NCBI GenBank assembly: GCA_024653305.1
Contig: JANLFW010000016.1
Span: forward strand, 1 to 36,043
Source: Candidatus Acetothermia bacterium
GTDB lineage: Bacteria; Bipolaricaulota; Bipolaricaulia; Bipolaricaulales; Bipolaricaulaceae
Direction of reading: 5' to 3'
DNA length: 36,043 nt
Position 1 is the stretch's first letter. Every line of letters begins with the position of its first letter. The notes below the pieces were generated by a model, which worked only from the letters and a program-made list of their open reading frames with translations, had not been told where the DNA came from and did no database searches. Position numbers and translations under genes: made by a program. Positions 1-6,828 of the stretch are shown piece after piece.

Positions 1-319
1 AGAGCCACAGGCCTGCTTGGACCGGCACCATCCCGGAGGACTCCCCCGGACGAAACGAGAGGCATTTCAGACCGAGCGGCGCCCGAAGGGGCCGCCGACC
101 CCAAGAGCCACACCCCCGCCACGCCTCCATCCTACTAGCTACATCACCGGGCACAAATCCGATGGTAGACCCCATGTCCCGCCGTGAAGCCCTTGGAAAG
201 GATACTTTCGCTTCTTGCCCCCGTATCTTCCGGCCTAGTGGCTGCTACGGGTGTAGCCTGCCCCGCAGCCGTATAATACAAGCGCCTTACGGTATTGACT
301 GTTTGAAAAGGGGGGACGT
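1..319. other. Intergenic stretch, no gene seen
   Basis: I see no convincing coding region here. The short open frames lack family resemblance and a ribosome binding site. The stretch ends with the control region of the exported protein that starts at 320. A G/C-rich weak hairpin around 74-95 has no T-run and is not called as a terminator. Confidence 0.5.
272..277 (+). promoter_or_regulatory. Candidate -10 box for the gene at 320
   Basis: A perfect TATAAT lies 42 nt before the ATG at 320. No good -35 hexamer sits 16-18 nt upstream, so the promoter may be weak or activator dependent. A GGGGGG-containing purine run just before the ATG is the probable ribosome binding site. Confidence 0.45.
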
Positions 320-1426
320 ATGAACAGACGGTTCGCAATGGCGATGGCAGCCTTGCTGATCGCAGACGTGGTGGGCGCGGCGGGGGCGCTTAAGCTCTGT
401 GACTACAGGTCCCCGCAGACGGACCTCACGAGCCTGTGGCTCTCGGCGAACTACCGGTACTTCGACAGCCCGACCACACCGGGAGTGGATGTCAATGCCG
501 GTCGGGCAGTGGTGAGTTTCAACAAGCTCTACGACTCTCCGAACCTCGGGTACACGCTCGCCGGTGTGGGCGATCTGGGGCTCGTCAACCTGGGGCTCTC
601 CGACGTGGCGACGCAGGCGTCGGGGACGCTCCGCTACTACATCGCGGAGCAAGAGCCCTACTTCGGGTTCGCCGGGTTCGAGGGTGGGTACGCCACCGGG
701 CAGCCGCTGCCGGGGTTGCGGATGAGCGTGGGGGCCGGTTACGGCCGGTTCTCGAATGTGACACCGCTCGCGAAGGCGTTCCGTATACAGTCCATTCTGC
801 TTGAGCGAAAGGCGATCTCCACAGCATTGCCCGACGACACGATCCTCGCCGTCGGGAAGGAGATCGGCCGTCGGATCGAGTATGCCGACGTCAAGGACCT
901 CGTGGCGACGGTGGTCAGGCTGCTCGAAGGCGCATCAGGGACGAAGCTCGATGCCCGCACGATCTTGATGGTCGAGGACGAGATCCTCGCCACGGGGCGT
1001 GAGCGGTACTGCGGATGGGCGGTGCAGGCCGGCCTCGGCTATGAGGTCGTGGATCCGTACGATGGCCCGCGCGACCTCGTGGTGACCGCGGCGGCGGACG
1101 CGGCGTACGCCCCCGAGCCCGGATCGCAGCTTCTGTTGCGAGCCGCGGCCGCAGGCCCATTCGACATCCTGAACCAGCACACGCTCACCGTTACCGCGTC
1201 CTATGAGCGCGTCCTGGACGAAATCTCGTCGTTCCAGGGCAGCATCGCCCTGCAGCGGGTGAAGCCGGTTGATGCCGATGCGGTCGACTCCATCTCGAGC
1301 ACCTTCCAGATCTCGTTCTTAGTTGGGGGAGCGAACATCGGGATCAGCCTCTCGTTCGGCAAGGTTGCCAACGCCACCGAGTGGTCCAAGGACCTCAGCA
1401 TCTCGCTCGCGCTGAAGCTCCTGTAA
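320..1426 (+). CDS. Exported hypothetical protein, possible outer-membrane beta-barrel
   Basis: A 368-residue protein of unknown family. Residues 1-23 look like a cleavable signal peptide: MNRRF, then a hydrophobic Ala/Leu/Val stretch ending in AAGA. The rest has alternating short hydrophobic and polar segments rich in Gly, Tyr and Phe (for example around residues 105-145 and 325-345), as in small outer-membrane barrels. A middle part (about 150-225) is more helical and charged. It contains two cysteines after the signal region. The start is chosen because of the purine-rich site before the ATG and the intact signal peptide. The gene stands alone, with its own -10 box upstream and a strong hairpin downstream. 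Function is unknown; the barrel idea is inference from pattern only. Confidence 0.6.
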   Translation: MNRRFAMAMAALLIADVVGAAGALKLCDYRSPQTDLTSLWLSANYRYFDSPTTPGVDVNAGRAVVSFNKLYDSPNLGYTLAGVGDLGLVNLGLSDVATQASGTLRYYIAEQEPYFGFAGFEGGYATGQPLPGLRMSVGAGYGRFSNVTPLAKAFRIQSILLERKAISTALPDDTILAVGKEIGRRIEYADVKDLVATVVRLLEGASGTKLDARTILMVEDEILATGRERYCGWAVQAGLGYEVVDPYDGPRDLVVTAAADAAYAPEPGSQLLLRAAAAGPFDILNQHTLTVTASYERVLDEISSFQGSIALQRVKPVDADAVDSISSTFQISFLVGGANIGISLSFGKVANATEWSKDLSISLALKLL

Positions 1427-1449
1427 TCCGAGAGCAATCTCTTCTATGG

Positions 1450-1482
1450 CGCCATCCCGGGACGTAGTGTCCCGGGATGGCG
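1450..1482 (+). terminator. Rho-independent-like terminator of the gene at 320
   Basis: A perfect 14-bp stem (1450-1463 with 1469-1482, left arm CGCCATCCCGGGAC) with a 5-nt loop GTAGT is followed by only three T residues. It lies 24 nt after the stop codon of the exported protein. The flanking bases give no T-run for the minus strand, so it mainly serves the plus-strand gene. Confidence 0.75.
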
Positions 1483-1549
1483 TTTGAATGCGCCCTCGTT
1501 GACTACTTCAAGCTCCATTCGCCACCCCGATGGCAACCCCACTTCCGTT

Positions 1550-2584
1550 CTACCGAGGCTGCGCGCACAACACGTACGATGCGTACAGCGTGACCCACTT
1601 GCTGGGTTGATCCCGCTTCTCGAGGTTCGCCTGCATGCGCCCGGAGGGCGTGACCTCGAGCACCCATTTCCCCTCGGGTGTACGCTTCTCATGCAGCACC
1701 GCAAGCGCGTCGGCCATGCGCTCATCCCGATAGCCAAGCTTTGTCAGCACCCACAGGCCGCGCAGAATGTCATAGCGGTAGAACCAGGGGAAGCCCAGCT
1801 TCAGCCAGTTGGGGTTGATCGTCCGAAATCCATGATGGTCAGCCTTGTACAGGTGGTGCATGAGTAGGAACTCCACCCCGCAAGCTGCGGCTTTCTCTAT
1901 CCTAGGTGTACGCCGATCCGGTGGGATCTCGGCCACGGCCTCCAGGGGGCAGATTGTCCCGAAGAAGCACCCGTGCTTGTCCCGCACGTGGGCCTTCCAA
2001 TAGGGGCAAAGCCACCCACCATCGGCGTTTTGAATCTCCAGGAGCCAGTCCACCGCTCGCCACAGGCGCGGATCATCCTCGTAGCCCAGTCGCAACAGGG
2101 CAGCGACCACGTTGCCCGTGAGGCAGGAGAGGGTCATCTGATGAACCAGGTCGGCGATAAAGGCCCCCTCCTCCGGCGGTCCTTTCCCGCGTGCCAGGCA
2201 TTTCCTGACAACGCGCGCGTGCTCCCGGCGCGCCCCCTCTTCTCCGAACTCGGCAAAGCCCCCGTTGGGCTGTTGGAAGTGGAAGAGGTATTCCACCGCG
2301 CGGCGAACTCGCTCATCGTCGCGGCAAAGCCCAAGGTACCCAAGCAGCATCACCGTCCAATAGGTGGACTTGTACTTGGGCAGGTAAGGATTGTCGGGGT
2401 CGCCCCAGTATCCATGGAGGACCTGGCGAGCGAAGACACGTTTGACTACAGGTGATCGGGGAATAGCCTTGAGGGCTGCCTGCACCTCGGGGTCATTCTT
2501 TGGCCTGTCCAGGAGATACTGGAGGGCCCAGTATCGTACAGAGGGATTGTCGGGTTCTAGCAACCAACCGAGCGTCTCCTCCAT
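1550..2584 (-). CDS. Alpha/alpha-toroid (squalene cyclase/prenyltransferase-like) protein
   Basis: A 344-residue cytoplasmic protein made of helical pairs with the repeated signature of terpenoid-cyclase/prenyltransferase toroids: segments such as RAVEYLFHFQQPNGGF and RAVDWLLEIQNADGGW carry the QxxxGG(F/W) motif. The opening (WLLEPDNPSVRYWALQYLL) matches a group often labelled 'nitrogen fixation protein NifH' in databases; as I recall, that label is a misannotation, and nothing here resembles the NifH ATPase. The start at 2584 is preferred over an upstream ATG at 2638 because AGGAGGAGG lies just before it. It lacks the DxDD acid of squalene cyclases, so catalytic activity is doubtful. Transcribed divergently from the flavoprotein gene at 2766. 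Confidence 0.7.
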   Translation of the reverse strand: MEETLGWLLEPDNPSVRYWALQYLLDRPKNDPEVQAALKAIPRSPVVKRVFARQVLHGYWGDPDNPYLPKYKSTYWTVMLLGYLGLCRDDERVRRAVEYLFHFQQPNGGFAEFGEEGARREHARVVRKCLARGKGPPEEGAFIADLVHQMTLSCLTGNVVAALLRLGYEDDPRLWRAVDWLLEIQNADGGWLCPYWKAHVRDKHGCFFGTICPLEAVAEIPPDRRTPRIEKAAACGVEFLLMHHLYKADHHGFRTINPNWLKLGFPWFYRYDILRGLWVLTKLGYRDERMADALAVLHEKRTPEGKWVLEVTPSGRMQANLEKRDQPSKWVTLYASYVLCAQPR

Positions 2585-2658
2585 CGCCTCCTCCTGAGGG
2601 CACGTGCGGCCCATCCTGGTACGCGTGATGACACGCACTTTTGCACCAGCACGGCGTC

Positions 2659-2664
2659 AGTGTA
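2659..2664 (-). promoter_or_regulatory. Weak candidate -10 box for the toroid gene
   Basis: On the minus strand TACACT lies 74 nt before the ATG at 2584. This hexamer recurs in other candidate promoters of the window, but no good -35 box is present at 16-18 nt. Confidence 0.3.
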
Positions 2665-2709
2665 CCAGGTCGCGACCCTGGGAAGACCGCGTCCGACTCG
2701 ACAGCGGGG

Positions 2710-2737
2710 TTGTCGGAAATCGTACGGAAATTATTAG
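2710..2737 (+). promoter_or_regulatory. Candidate promoter of the flavoprotein-marR operon
   Basis: TTGTCG (2710-2715), a 16-nt spacer and TATTAG (2732-2737) sit in the most AT-rich part of the intergenic region, 28 nt before the ATG at 2766. The MarR protein encoded downstream could act here, but no clear palindrome was found. Confidence 0.4.
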
Positions 2738-2765
2738 GTATCGAACAAATTCGGGGAGGCGAGCG

Positions 2766-3236
2766 ATGGACATCGGAAAGCTGAAGCAGGTATGTATCGA
2801 GGTGATGGAAACAGCACCGGCGGCGTATCTAACCACGATCGGCGCCGACGGATACCCGCACACCCGAGCCATGTTCAACCTGCGCAACCGAGGGCAGTAC
2901 CCGAACCAGGCCCACTTGTTCACCAATCACCAACGCGACCTGCTCGTCTACTTCACCACCAATACCTCCTCGGGCAAGGTGCGCGAGATCCGGGCCAATC
3001 CGCGGGTATCCGCCTACTACTGCGACCCGTGTCAGGTCAAGGGCGTGATGCTGTGCGGAGATATGGAGATCGTGGACAACTCAGAGCTCCGCCGCGCTCT
3101 GTGGAACGAGGGGTGGGAACGGTACTACCCTGGTGGGCCGGATGACCTGGACTACACCGTGCTCCGCCTGGTCCCCAAGCTGGCCATGGGCTGGTACAAA
3201 GGACACCGGTTCGAGTTCCGCCTGGAGGGGGCGTGA
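2766..3236 (+). CDS. Pyridoxamine 5'-phosphate oxidase-like flavin-binding protein
   Basis: A 156-residue split-barrel protein of the PNPOx-like FMN-binding superfamily. The pattern is typical of short general-stress/flavoredoxin-like members: an N-terminal helix, then AAYLTTIGADGYPHTRAMFNL (barrel strands that hold FMN), TNTSSGKVREIRANPRVSAYY, and GVMLCGDMEIVDN. These proteins usually bind FMN or F420 or haem, and the substrate is rarely known. The start is set by GGGGAGGCG before the ATG at 2766; longer open frames upstream have no such site. It overlaps the following MarR gene by 4 nt, so the two are surely co-transcribed, and the regulator probably controls this enzyme. Confidence 0.85.
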   Translation: MDIGKLKQVCIEVMETAPAAYLTTIGADGYPHTRAMFNLRNRGQYPNQAHLFTNHQRDLLVYFTTNTSSGKVREIRANPRVSAYYCDPCQVKGVMLCGDMEIVDNSELRRALWNEGWERYYPGGPDDLDYTVLRLVPKLAMGWYKGHRFEFRLEGA

Positions 3237-3730
3237 AGGGCCGAAGCCGGGGCGGGTTCCTGATCGGTCGGATCAACCGCCTGGCGGGGAGGATCTTCGC
3301 CCTCATGCTCAAGGAGTACGGGGTGGAGATCAGCCCAGCCCAAGGGCGGATCATGTTCGTGCTGTGGCAGGAGGACAGGGTGCCGATCCATGAGCTGGCA
3401 CGAAAGACCTCCCTCAAGAAGTCCACCCTGACCAGCTTGCTCGACCGGCTGGAGGGGGCCGGTTATCTGCAGCGAGCGCGCTCCCCCCGCGATCGCAGGG
3501 AGGTCCTGGTGGTGCGTACGGAGAAGGACCGGGCCTGGCAGGACACCTACGTGCGTGTTTCCCAGGAGATGACGCGCCTGTTCTACACCGGGTTCTCCGA
3601 GCGGGAGATCGACCAGTTCGAGGGTTATCTGGAGAGGATCCTGGCCAACCTGGCTGCTGTTGAAGGGGGATTCGGCGAGGGCAAAGCCCCGCTTCGGAGG
3701 GGACCGAGCATGGAACAGGGTGAGGACTAA
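3233..3730 (+). CDS. MarR-family transcriptional regulator
   Basis: A 165-residue winged-helix repressor. The DNA-binding part is clear: QGRIMFVLWQEDRVPIHELARKTSLKKSTLTSLLDRLEGAGYLQRARSPRDRREVLV, that is helix-turn-helix followed by the basic wing with the conserved DxR (PRDRRE). Flanking helices would form the dimer interface. It begins with GTG in the GTGA overlap with the flavoprotein stop codon. MarR proteins usually sense small phenolic or oxidising molecules and repress their own operon. The C-terminal tail after about residue 145 is low complexity and basic. The ligand cannot be told from the sequence. Confidence 0.9.
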   Translation: MKGRSRGGFLIGRINRLAGRIFALMLKEYGVEISPAQGRIMFVLWQEDRVPIHELARKTSLKKSTLTSLLDRLEGAGYLQRARSPRDRREVLVVRTEKDRAWQDTYVRVSQEMTRLFYTGFSEREIDQFEGYLERILANLAAVEGGFGEGKAPLRRGPSMEQGED

Positions 3731-3740
3731 GGGAGGTGGC

Positions 3741-4022
3741 ATGTCGAGTCTTAGGAGGGGCGGGTCTTACAAGCCAACACAGGGGATGCCATCATGGCCG
3801 AGATGCCGCACGGAGTGGCGGTATGGTGTCCTTTCCCACAAGGTGATCGCCATCGACGCCGGGCACGTGTGCCAGAACCTGTACCTCGCGTGCGCGGCGA
3901 TTGGGGCGGGGACGTGCGCGATCGGCGCCTACCACCAGGAGAAGATGGACGCCCTCCTCGGGGTGGACGGGGTGGACGAGTTCACGATCTACCTCGCCCC
4001 GGTGGGGAAGATCAAGGCGTAG
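3741..4022 (+). pseudogene. Truncated SagB/ThcOx-type nitroreductase remnant
   Basis: This 93-codon frame begins with a good ribosome site (GGGAGGTGG) and ATG, but only its last 60 residues are recognisable: AIDAGHVCQNLYLACAAIGAGTCAIGAYHQEKMDALLGVDGVDEFTIYLAPVGK. That is the C-terminal end of FMN-dependent SagB-type nitroreductases (the 'DAGH..QNLYL' helix and the G-x-GAY/F motif). Normal members are 200 or more residues long; the FMN-phosphate-binding N-terminal half (RRSxR motif) is missing. The first 30 residues could be the old N-terminus joined by an internal deletion. It follows the flavoprotein-marR pair and may have been part of that operon. Not expected to be active. Confidence 0.7.
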
Positions 4023-4071
4023 CGCCCCGGACCGTGGGGAGGGCCCGCGCCCTCCTGGGACGGGTCCCTCC

Positions 4072-4101
4072 TTGTCCCTCGCCAGAAGGGGACGATACAC
4101 T
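4072..4101 (+). promoter_or_regulatory. Candidate leaderless promoter of znuACB
   Basis: TTGTCC (4072-4077), an 18-nt spacer and TACACT (4096-4101) end only 6 nt before the GTG at 4108, so the transcript would start at or next to the start codon. No ribosome binding site precedes the GTG, which fits a leaderless message. No Zur-like palindrome was recognised. Confidence 0.5.
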
Positions 4102-4107
4102 CCGCAC

Positions 4108-4989
4108 GTGACTGGCGCGAAGGGCATGCTTGGGCTGTTGGCGCTCGTGCTCGCGGGACCCTTGGGGATGGCGGCCCCGCCCTCCGTGGCCGCCACGACG
4201 TCCATCGTCGGGGACGTGGTGGCCCAGGTGGGGGGCGAGCGGATCTCCCTCTCTGTCCTCATGCCCCTGGGGACCGATCCCCACGCGTTTGAGCCCACGC
4301 CGCGGGACCTCGTGGCCCTGGCCCGGGCGGAGGTGGTGTTCGCAAGCGGGGCCGGGCTGGAGGAGACGCTGGCCCCCATCCTCACCAGCCCCGAGGTCCA
4401 GGCAAAGGTGGTGGACCTGTCAGCGGAGGTGCCCTTCCGAACCCTGGAGGACGAGGAGGGGATCGATCCCCACGTGTGGCTCGACCCGACGAACGTGATC
4501 CTGTGGACCCGGCGTATCGAGCGCGCGTTGAGCGCGGTTGACCCCGCGGGGGCGGAAGAGTACGCGGCCCGCGCCGAGGCCTACCGGTCCGCCCTGCACG
4601 ACCTCGACCTGTGGATCCAGGACCAGGTGGCGGCCATCCCCGCCGACCGGCGCCGGCTGGTGGCCGACCACCGCGCCCTGGGCTACTTCGCTGCCCGCTA
4701 CGGGTTCGTGGAGGCCGGGGCGATCGTGCCCTCCTTCAGCACCCTCGCCGAGCCGTCGGCCCGGGACCTGGCCCAGCTCGCGGACCAGCTCCGGGCGCTT
4801 GGCGTGCCGGCGGTGTTCGTGACTCCCACGTTCAGCCCCGCGCTGGCCGCGCAGCTGGCCGCCGACACCGGGGTGCGCATCGTCATCCTCTACCTGGGAA
4901 CCCTGACCGGCCCGGACGGGCCGGCGCCGGACTACCTTGCGATGATGCGGGAGAACGTGCGGCGGATCGTGGAGGCACTGAAAGGATGA
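4108..4989 (+). CDS. znuA: Zinc/manganese ABC transporter substrate-binding protein
   Basis: A 293-residue cluster 9 (ZnuA/TroA-type) metal-binding lipoprotein or periplasmic protein. After a signal peptide (hydrophobic residues about 6-28, cleaved near AAPPSVA) come the family motifs: TSIVGDVV, MPLGTDPHAFEPTP with the first metal histidine, GIDPHVWLDP with the second, VADHRALGYFAARYG with the third. The His-rich loop seen in many ZnuA proteins is absent, so zinc versus manganese cannot be decided. The GTG at 4108 is chosen because a promoter ends 6 nt upstream; ATG at 4126 is an alternative that would shorten the signal peptide. The stop overlaps the znuC start by 4 nt (ATGA). Confidence 0.88.
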   Translation: MTGAKGMLGLLALVLAGPLGMAAPPSVAATTSIVGDVVAQVGGERISLSVLMPLGTDPHAFEPTPRDLVALARAEVVFASGAGLEETLAPILTSPEVQAKVVDLSAEVPFRTLEDEEGIDPHVWLDPTNVILWTRRIERALSAVDPAGAEEYAARAEAYRSALHDLDLWIQDQVAAIPADRRRLVADHRALGYFAARYGFVEAGAIVPSFSTLAEPSARDLAQLADQLRALGVPAVFVTPTFSPALAAQLAADTGVRIVILYLGTLTGPDGPAPDYLAMMRENVRRIVEALKG

Positions 4990-5795
4990 GCCGCTCCTGC
5001 CCGGACCTGGCCCACACCGGGGCCTCGGCGGTGGAGGCCCGCGAAGTCGCGGTCGCCCTGGACGGGAAGGTCGCCCTGGAGGGGATCACGTTCCGGCTTG
5101 AGCCGGGCGACCTCCTTGCCGTGGTGGGCCCGAACGGCGCGGGGAAGACGACCCTGTTGCGGGTTCTTTCCGGGACGCTCCTTCCCGCCGCAGGGGAGGT
5201 GCGGATCTTCGGGGCCCGGCCGGCGCGCCACATCTGCATTGCCTACCTCCCCCAGCGGACCGAGGCCGACCTCCGCTTCCCCCTCGCGGTGGCGGACGTG
5301 GTGATGATGGGCCGGGTGGGAAAGCTCGGGCCCCTCCGCCGCCCGGGGAGGCCGGACCGGGAGCGGGTCGCCCAGGCCCTGGGGATCGTGGGGATCCCCC
5401 ACCTCGCCCGGCGGCCGATCGCCGAGCTCTCCGGCGGGGAGCGGCAGCGGATGTTCATCGCCCGGGCCCTGGCCCAGGAGGCAAGCGTCCTCCTCCTCGA
5501 CGAGCCCCTGGCCGGGCTCGACCTCCCGGCCCAAGAGGGGATCCTCGAGCTCCTCGGGCGCCTGCGGGGGGAGGGGATCACCGCGGTCGTTGCCCTCCAC
5601 GAGCTTGCCCTTGCCCAGGCCCACTTCCCGCTTGTCCTCCTCCTCAACCGGCGGGCGGTGGGGTTCGGGCCGCCGGGGGCGGTGTTCACGCCCGATCGGC
5701 TCCGGGACGCGTACGGGAGCGGCCTCCGGCTCCTGGAGACCCCCTCCGGCTCCCTGGCCCTGGGGGAGAGCTGCTGCGAGGGGGACCATGGTTGA
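4986..5795 (+). CDS. znuC: Zinc/manganese ABC transporter ATP-binding protein
   Basis: A 269-residue ABC ATPase that powers metal import with ZnuA and ZnuB. Walker A is GPNGAGKTT, the Q-loop is AYLPQRTE, the signature is ELSGGERQRMFIARALAQE, Walker B is VLLLDEPLAGLD and the switch histidine is in VALHEL. The insert KLGPLRRPGRPDRERV after the Q-loop is typical of metal-type ABC ATPases. The ATG overlaps the znuA stop and the gene overlaps znuB by 8 nt, so the three are translationally coupled. The C-terminal tail ends in SCCEGDHG; two adjacent cysteines plus a histidine at the very end of a metal-transport ATPase are unusual and might bind metal. Confidence 0.93.
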   Translation: MSRSCPDLAHTGASAVEAREVAVALDGKVALEGITFRLEPGDLLAVVGPNGAGKTTLLRVLSGTLLPAAGEVRIFGARPARHICIAYLPQRTEADLRFPLAVADVVMMGRVGKLGPLRRPGRPDRERVAQALGIVGIPHLARRPIAELSGGERQRMFIARALAQEASVLLLDEPLAGLDLPAQEGILELLGRLRGEGITAVVALHELALAQAHFPLVLLLNRRAVGFGPPGAVFTPDRLRDAYGSGLRLLETPSGSLALGESCCEGDHG

Positions 5796-6633
5796 GTTCC
5801 TCCTCGCCCCCCTGGCCTACCCGTTCATGGTGCGGGCGCTTCTCGCGGCGGCCGTGGTGGGGGCGACGTGCGGGGTGGTGGGGACGTACGTGGTCCTGCG
5901 GGGGATGGCGTTCTTCGGGGACGCGCTGGCCCACGCGATCCTCCCCGGGGTGGCGGTGGGCTACCTCGTCCACCGGGGAAACCGGGGGGCGATCCTCCTG
6001 TGGGCCCTGGGGACGGCGGCCGGGGCGGCGCTGGGGATCGGGGCCCTGAGCCGGCGGGGCCGGTTCCGGGAGGACACGGCGATCGGGATCGTGTTCGTGG
6101 GCCTGTTTGCCCTGGGGATTGCCCTCATCTCTACCGTGCGGGGCTACGCGGTGGATCTTGCGCACTTTCTCTTTGGAAACGTGCTCTCCGTTTCACCGTT
6201 CGACCTTGGGCTCACGGGGGGGATCGGGGGGGCGGTGGTGCTGGCCGTGGTCTTGTTCTACAAGGAGTTCCTGGTGGTGTCGTTCGACCCCACGTTTGCG
6301 GCGACGCTGCGGTTGCGGACGGGGCTTTTCCGGTACCTTCTGCTCCTCCTCATTGCGGTGACGGTGGTCATTTCCCTCCAGGCGGTGGGGGTGGCGCTGG
6401 TGCTCGCGATGCTCATCACCCCCCCGGCCACAGCGTACCTTCTGGCGCGGCGGCTTCCGGGGATGATGGTCCTGTCCGCGGCGGTGGGGGTCCTCTCCGG
6501 GGTTGTCGGGCTCTACGTCTCGTTCTACGTTGGGATCGCGAGCGGCGCCTCGATCGTCCTCGTGGCCACGGCCTGTTTCCTGTTCGCTCTTCCACTGTCG
6601 CGACCGCGCCGCCTTCACCTCCGAAACACCTAG
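5788..6633 (+). CDS. znuB: Zinc/manganese ABC transporter permease
   Basis: A 281-residue integral membrane protein of the ABC-3 (ZnuB/TroC) family with about 8-9 hydrophobic segments. The family marks are VVLRGMAFFGDALAHAILPGVAVGYL near the N-terminus (the cytoplasmic coupling region with conserved DALAHA) and AVGVALVLAMLITPPATAYLLARR in the second half (LLxxPAA-type motif). It forms the membrane channel through which ZnuC drives Zn or Mn uptake. It starts inside the znuC end and is the last gene of the operon; the cas promoter begins 20 nt after its stop and no terminator hairpin is visible between them. Confidence 0.92.
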   Translation: MVEFLLAPLAYPFMVRALLAAAVVGATCGVVGTYVVLRGMAFFGDALAHAILPGVAVGYLVHRGNRGAILLWALGTAAGAALGIGALSRRGRFREDTAIGIVFVGLFALGIALISTVRGYAVDLAHFLFGNVLSVSPFDLGLTGGIGGAVVLAVVLFYKEFLVVSFDPTFAATLRLRTGLFRYLLLLLIAVTVVISLQAVGVALVLAMLITPPATAYLLARRLPGMMVLSAAVGVLSGVVGLYVSFYVGIASGASIVLVATACFLFALPLSRPRRLHLRNT

Positions 6634-6652
6634 GTCTCTCACAAACCGCGAT

Positions 6653-6682
6653 TTGACCGCAGGTCTTCTTCTTCCATATACT
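6653..6682 (+). promoter_or_regulatory. Strong promoter of the cas operon
   Basis: TTGACC (6653-6658), an 18-nt pyrimidine-rich spacer and TATACT (6677-6682) form one of the best sigma-70-type promoters of the window. It predicts a start near 6689 and a leader of about 140 nt before cas3. No other comparable promoter was seen before uvrC, so this one may drive all eight cas genes and perhaps the array. Confidence 0.7.
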
Positions 6683-6690
6683 CGCATTAT

Positions 6691-6710
6691 CTGGAGCGTT
6701 CTGGAGCGTT
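6691..6710 (+). repeat. Exact tandem 10-bp repeat next to the cas promoter
   Basis: CTGGAGCGTT occurs twice with no gap (6691-6700, 6701-6710), starting 8 nt after the -10 box, that is at the expected transcription start. A 10-bp period places both copies on the same face of the helix, as in operators bound by tandem protein subunits. It could equally be a chance duplication. Confidence 0.55.
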
Positions 6711-6755
6711 TCATGAAGGCGGCGGGACTCGCACCCGTAGGCTGGTGCCGCAACG

Positions 6756-6774
6756 CCCCACCGGGCCCGTGGGG
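6756..6774 (+). promoter_or_regulatory. CRISPR-repeat-like hairpin in the cas3 leader
   Basis: CCCCAC (6756-6761), a 7-nt loop CGGGCCC and GTGGGG (6769-6774) form a 6-bp stem identical to the stem of the CRISPR repeat in this locus (CCCCAC / GTGGGG). It lies in the predicted untranslated leader of the cas mRNA, 55 nt before the chosen cas3 start. A second small hairpin (GCACC 6731-6735 with GGTGC 6744-6748) lies just before it. Cas6e might bind or cut it. Confidence 0.4.
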
Positions 6775-6828
6775 GAGCTGGCCTCCGAGGCGCTTTCTTG
6801 TCGCCGTCCCTGCAACGAGGGGCGAGCA

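Noticed and set aside
1550-2584. Nitrogenase iron protein NifH
   Set aside because: Database relatives often carry this name, but there is no P-loop or cluster cysteine; the protein is a helical toroid.
2604-2765. N-terminally extended flavoprotein start
   Set aside because: The extension covers the promoter and a divergent intergenic region and has no family similarity.
6745-6828. Upstream GTG start for cas3
   Set aside because: The extra 28 residues have no family match and lie over hairpins of the leader; the GTG at 6829 has a ribosome site.
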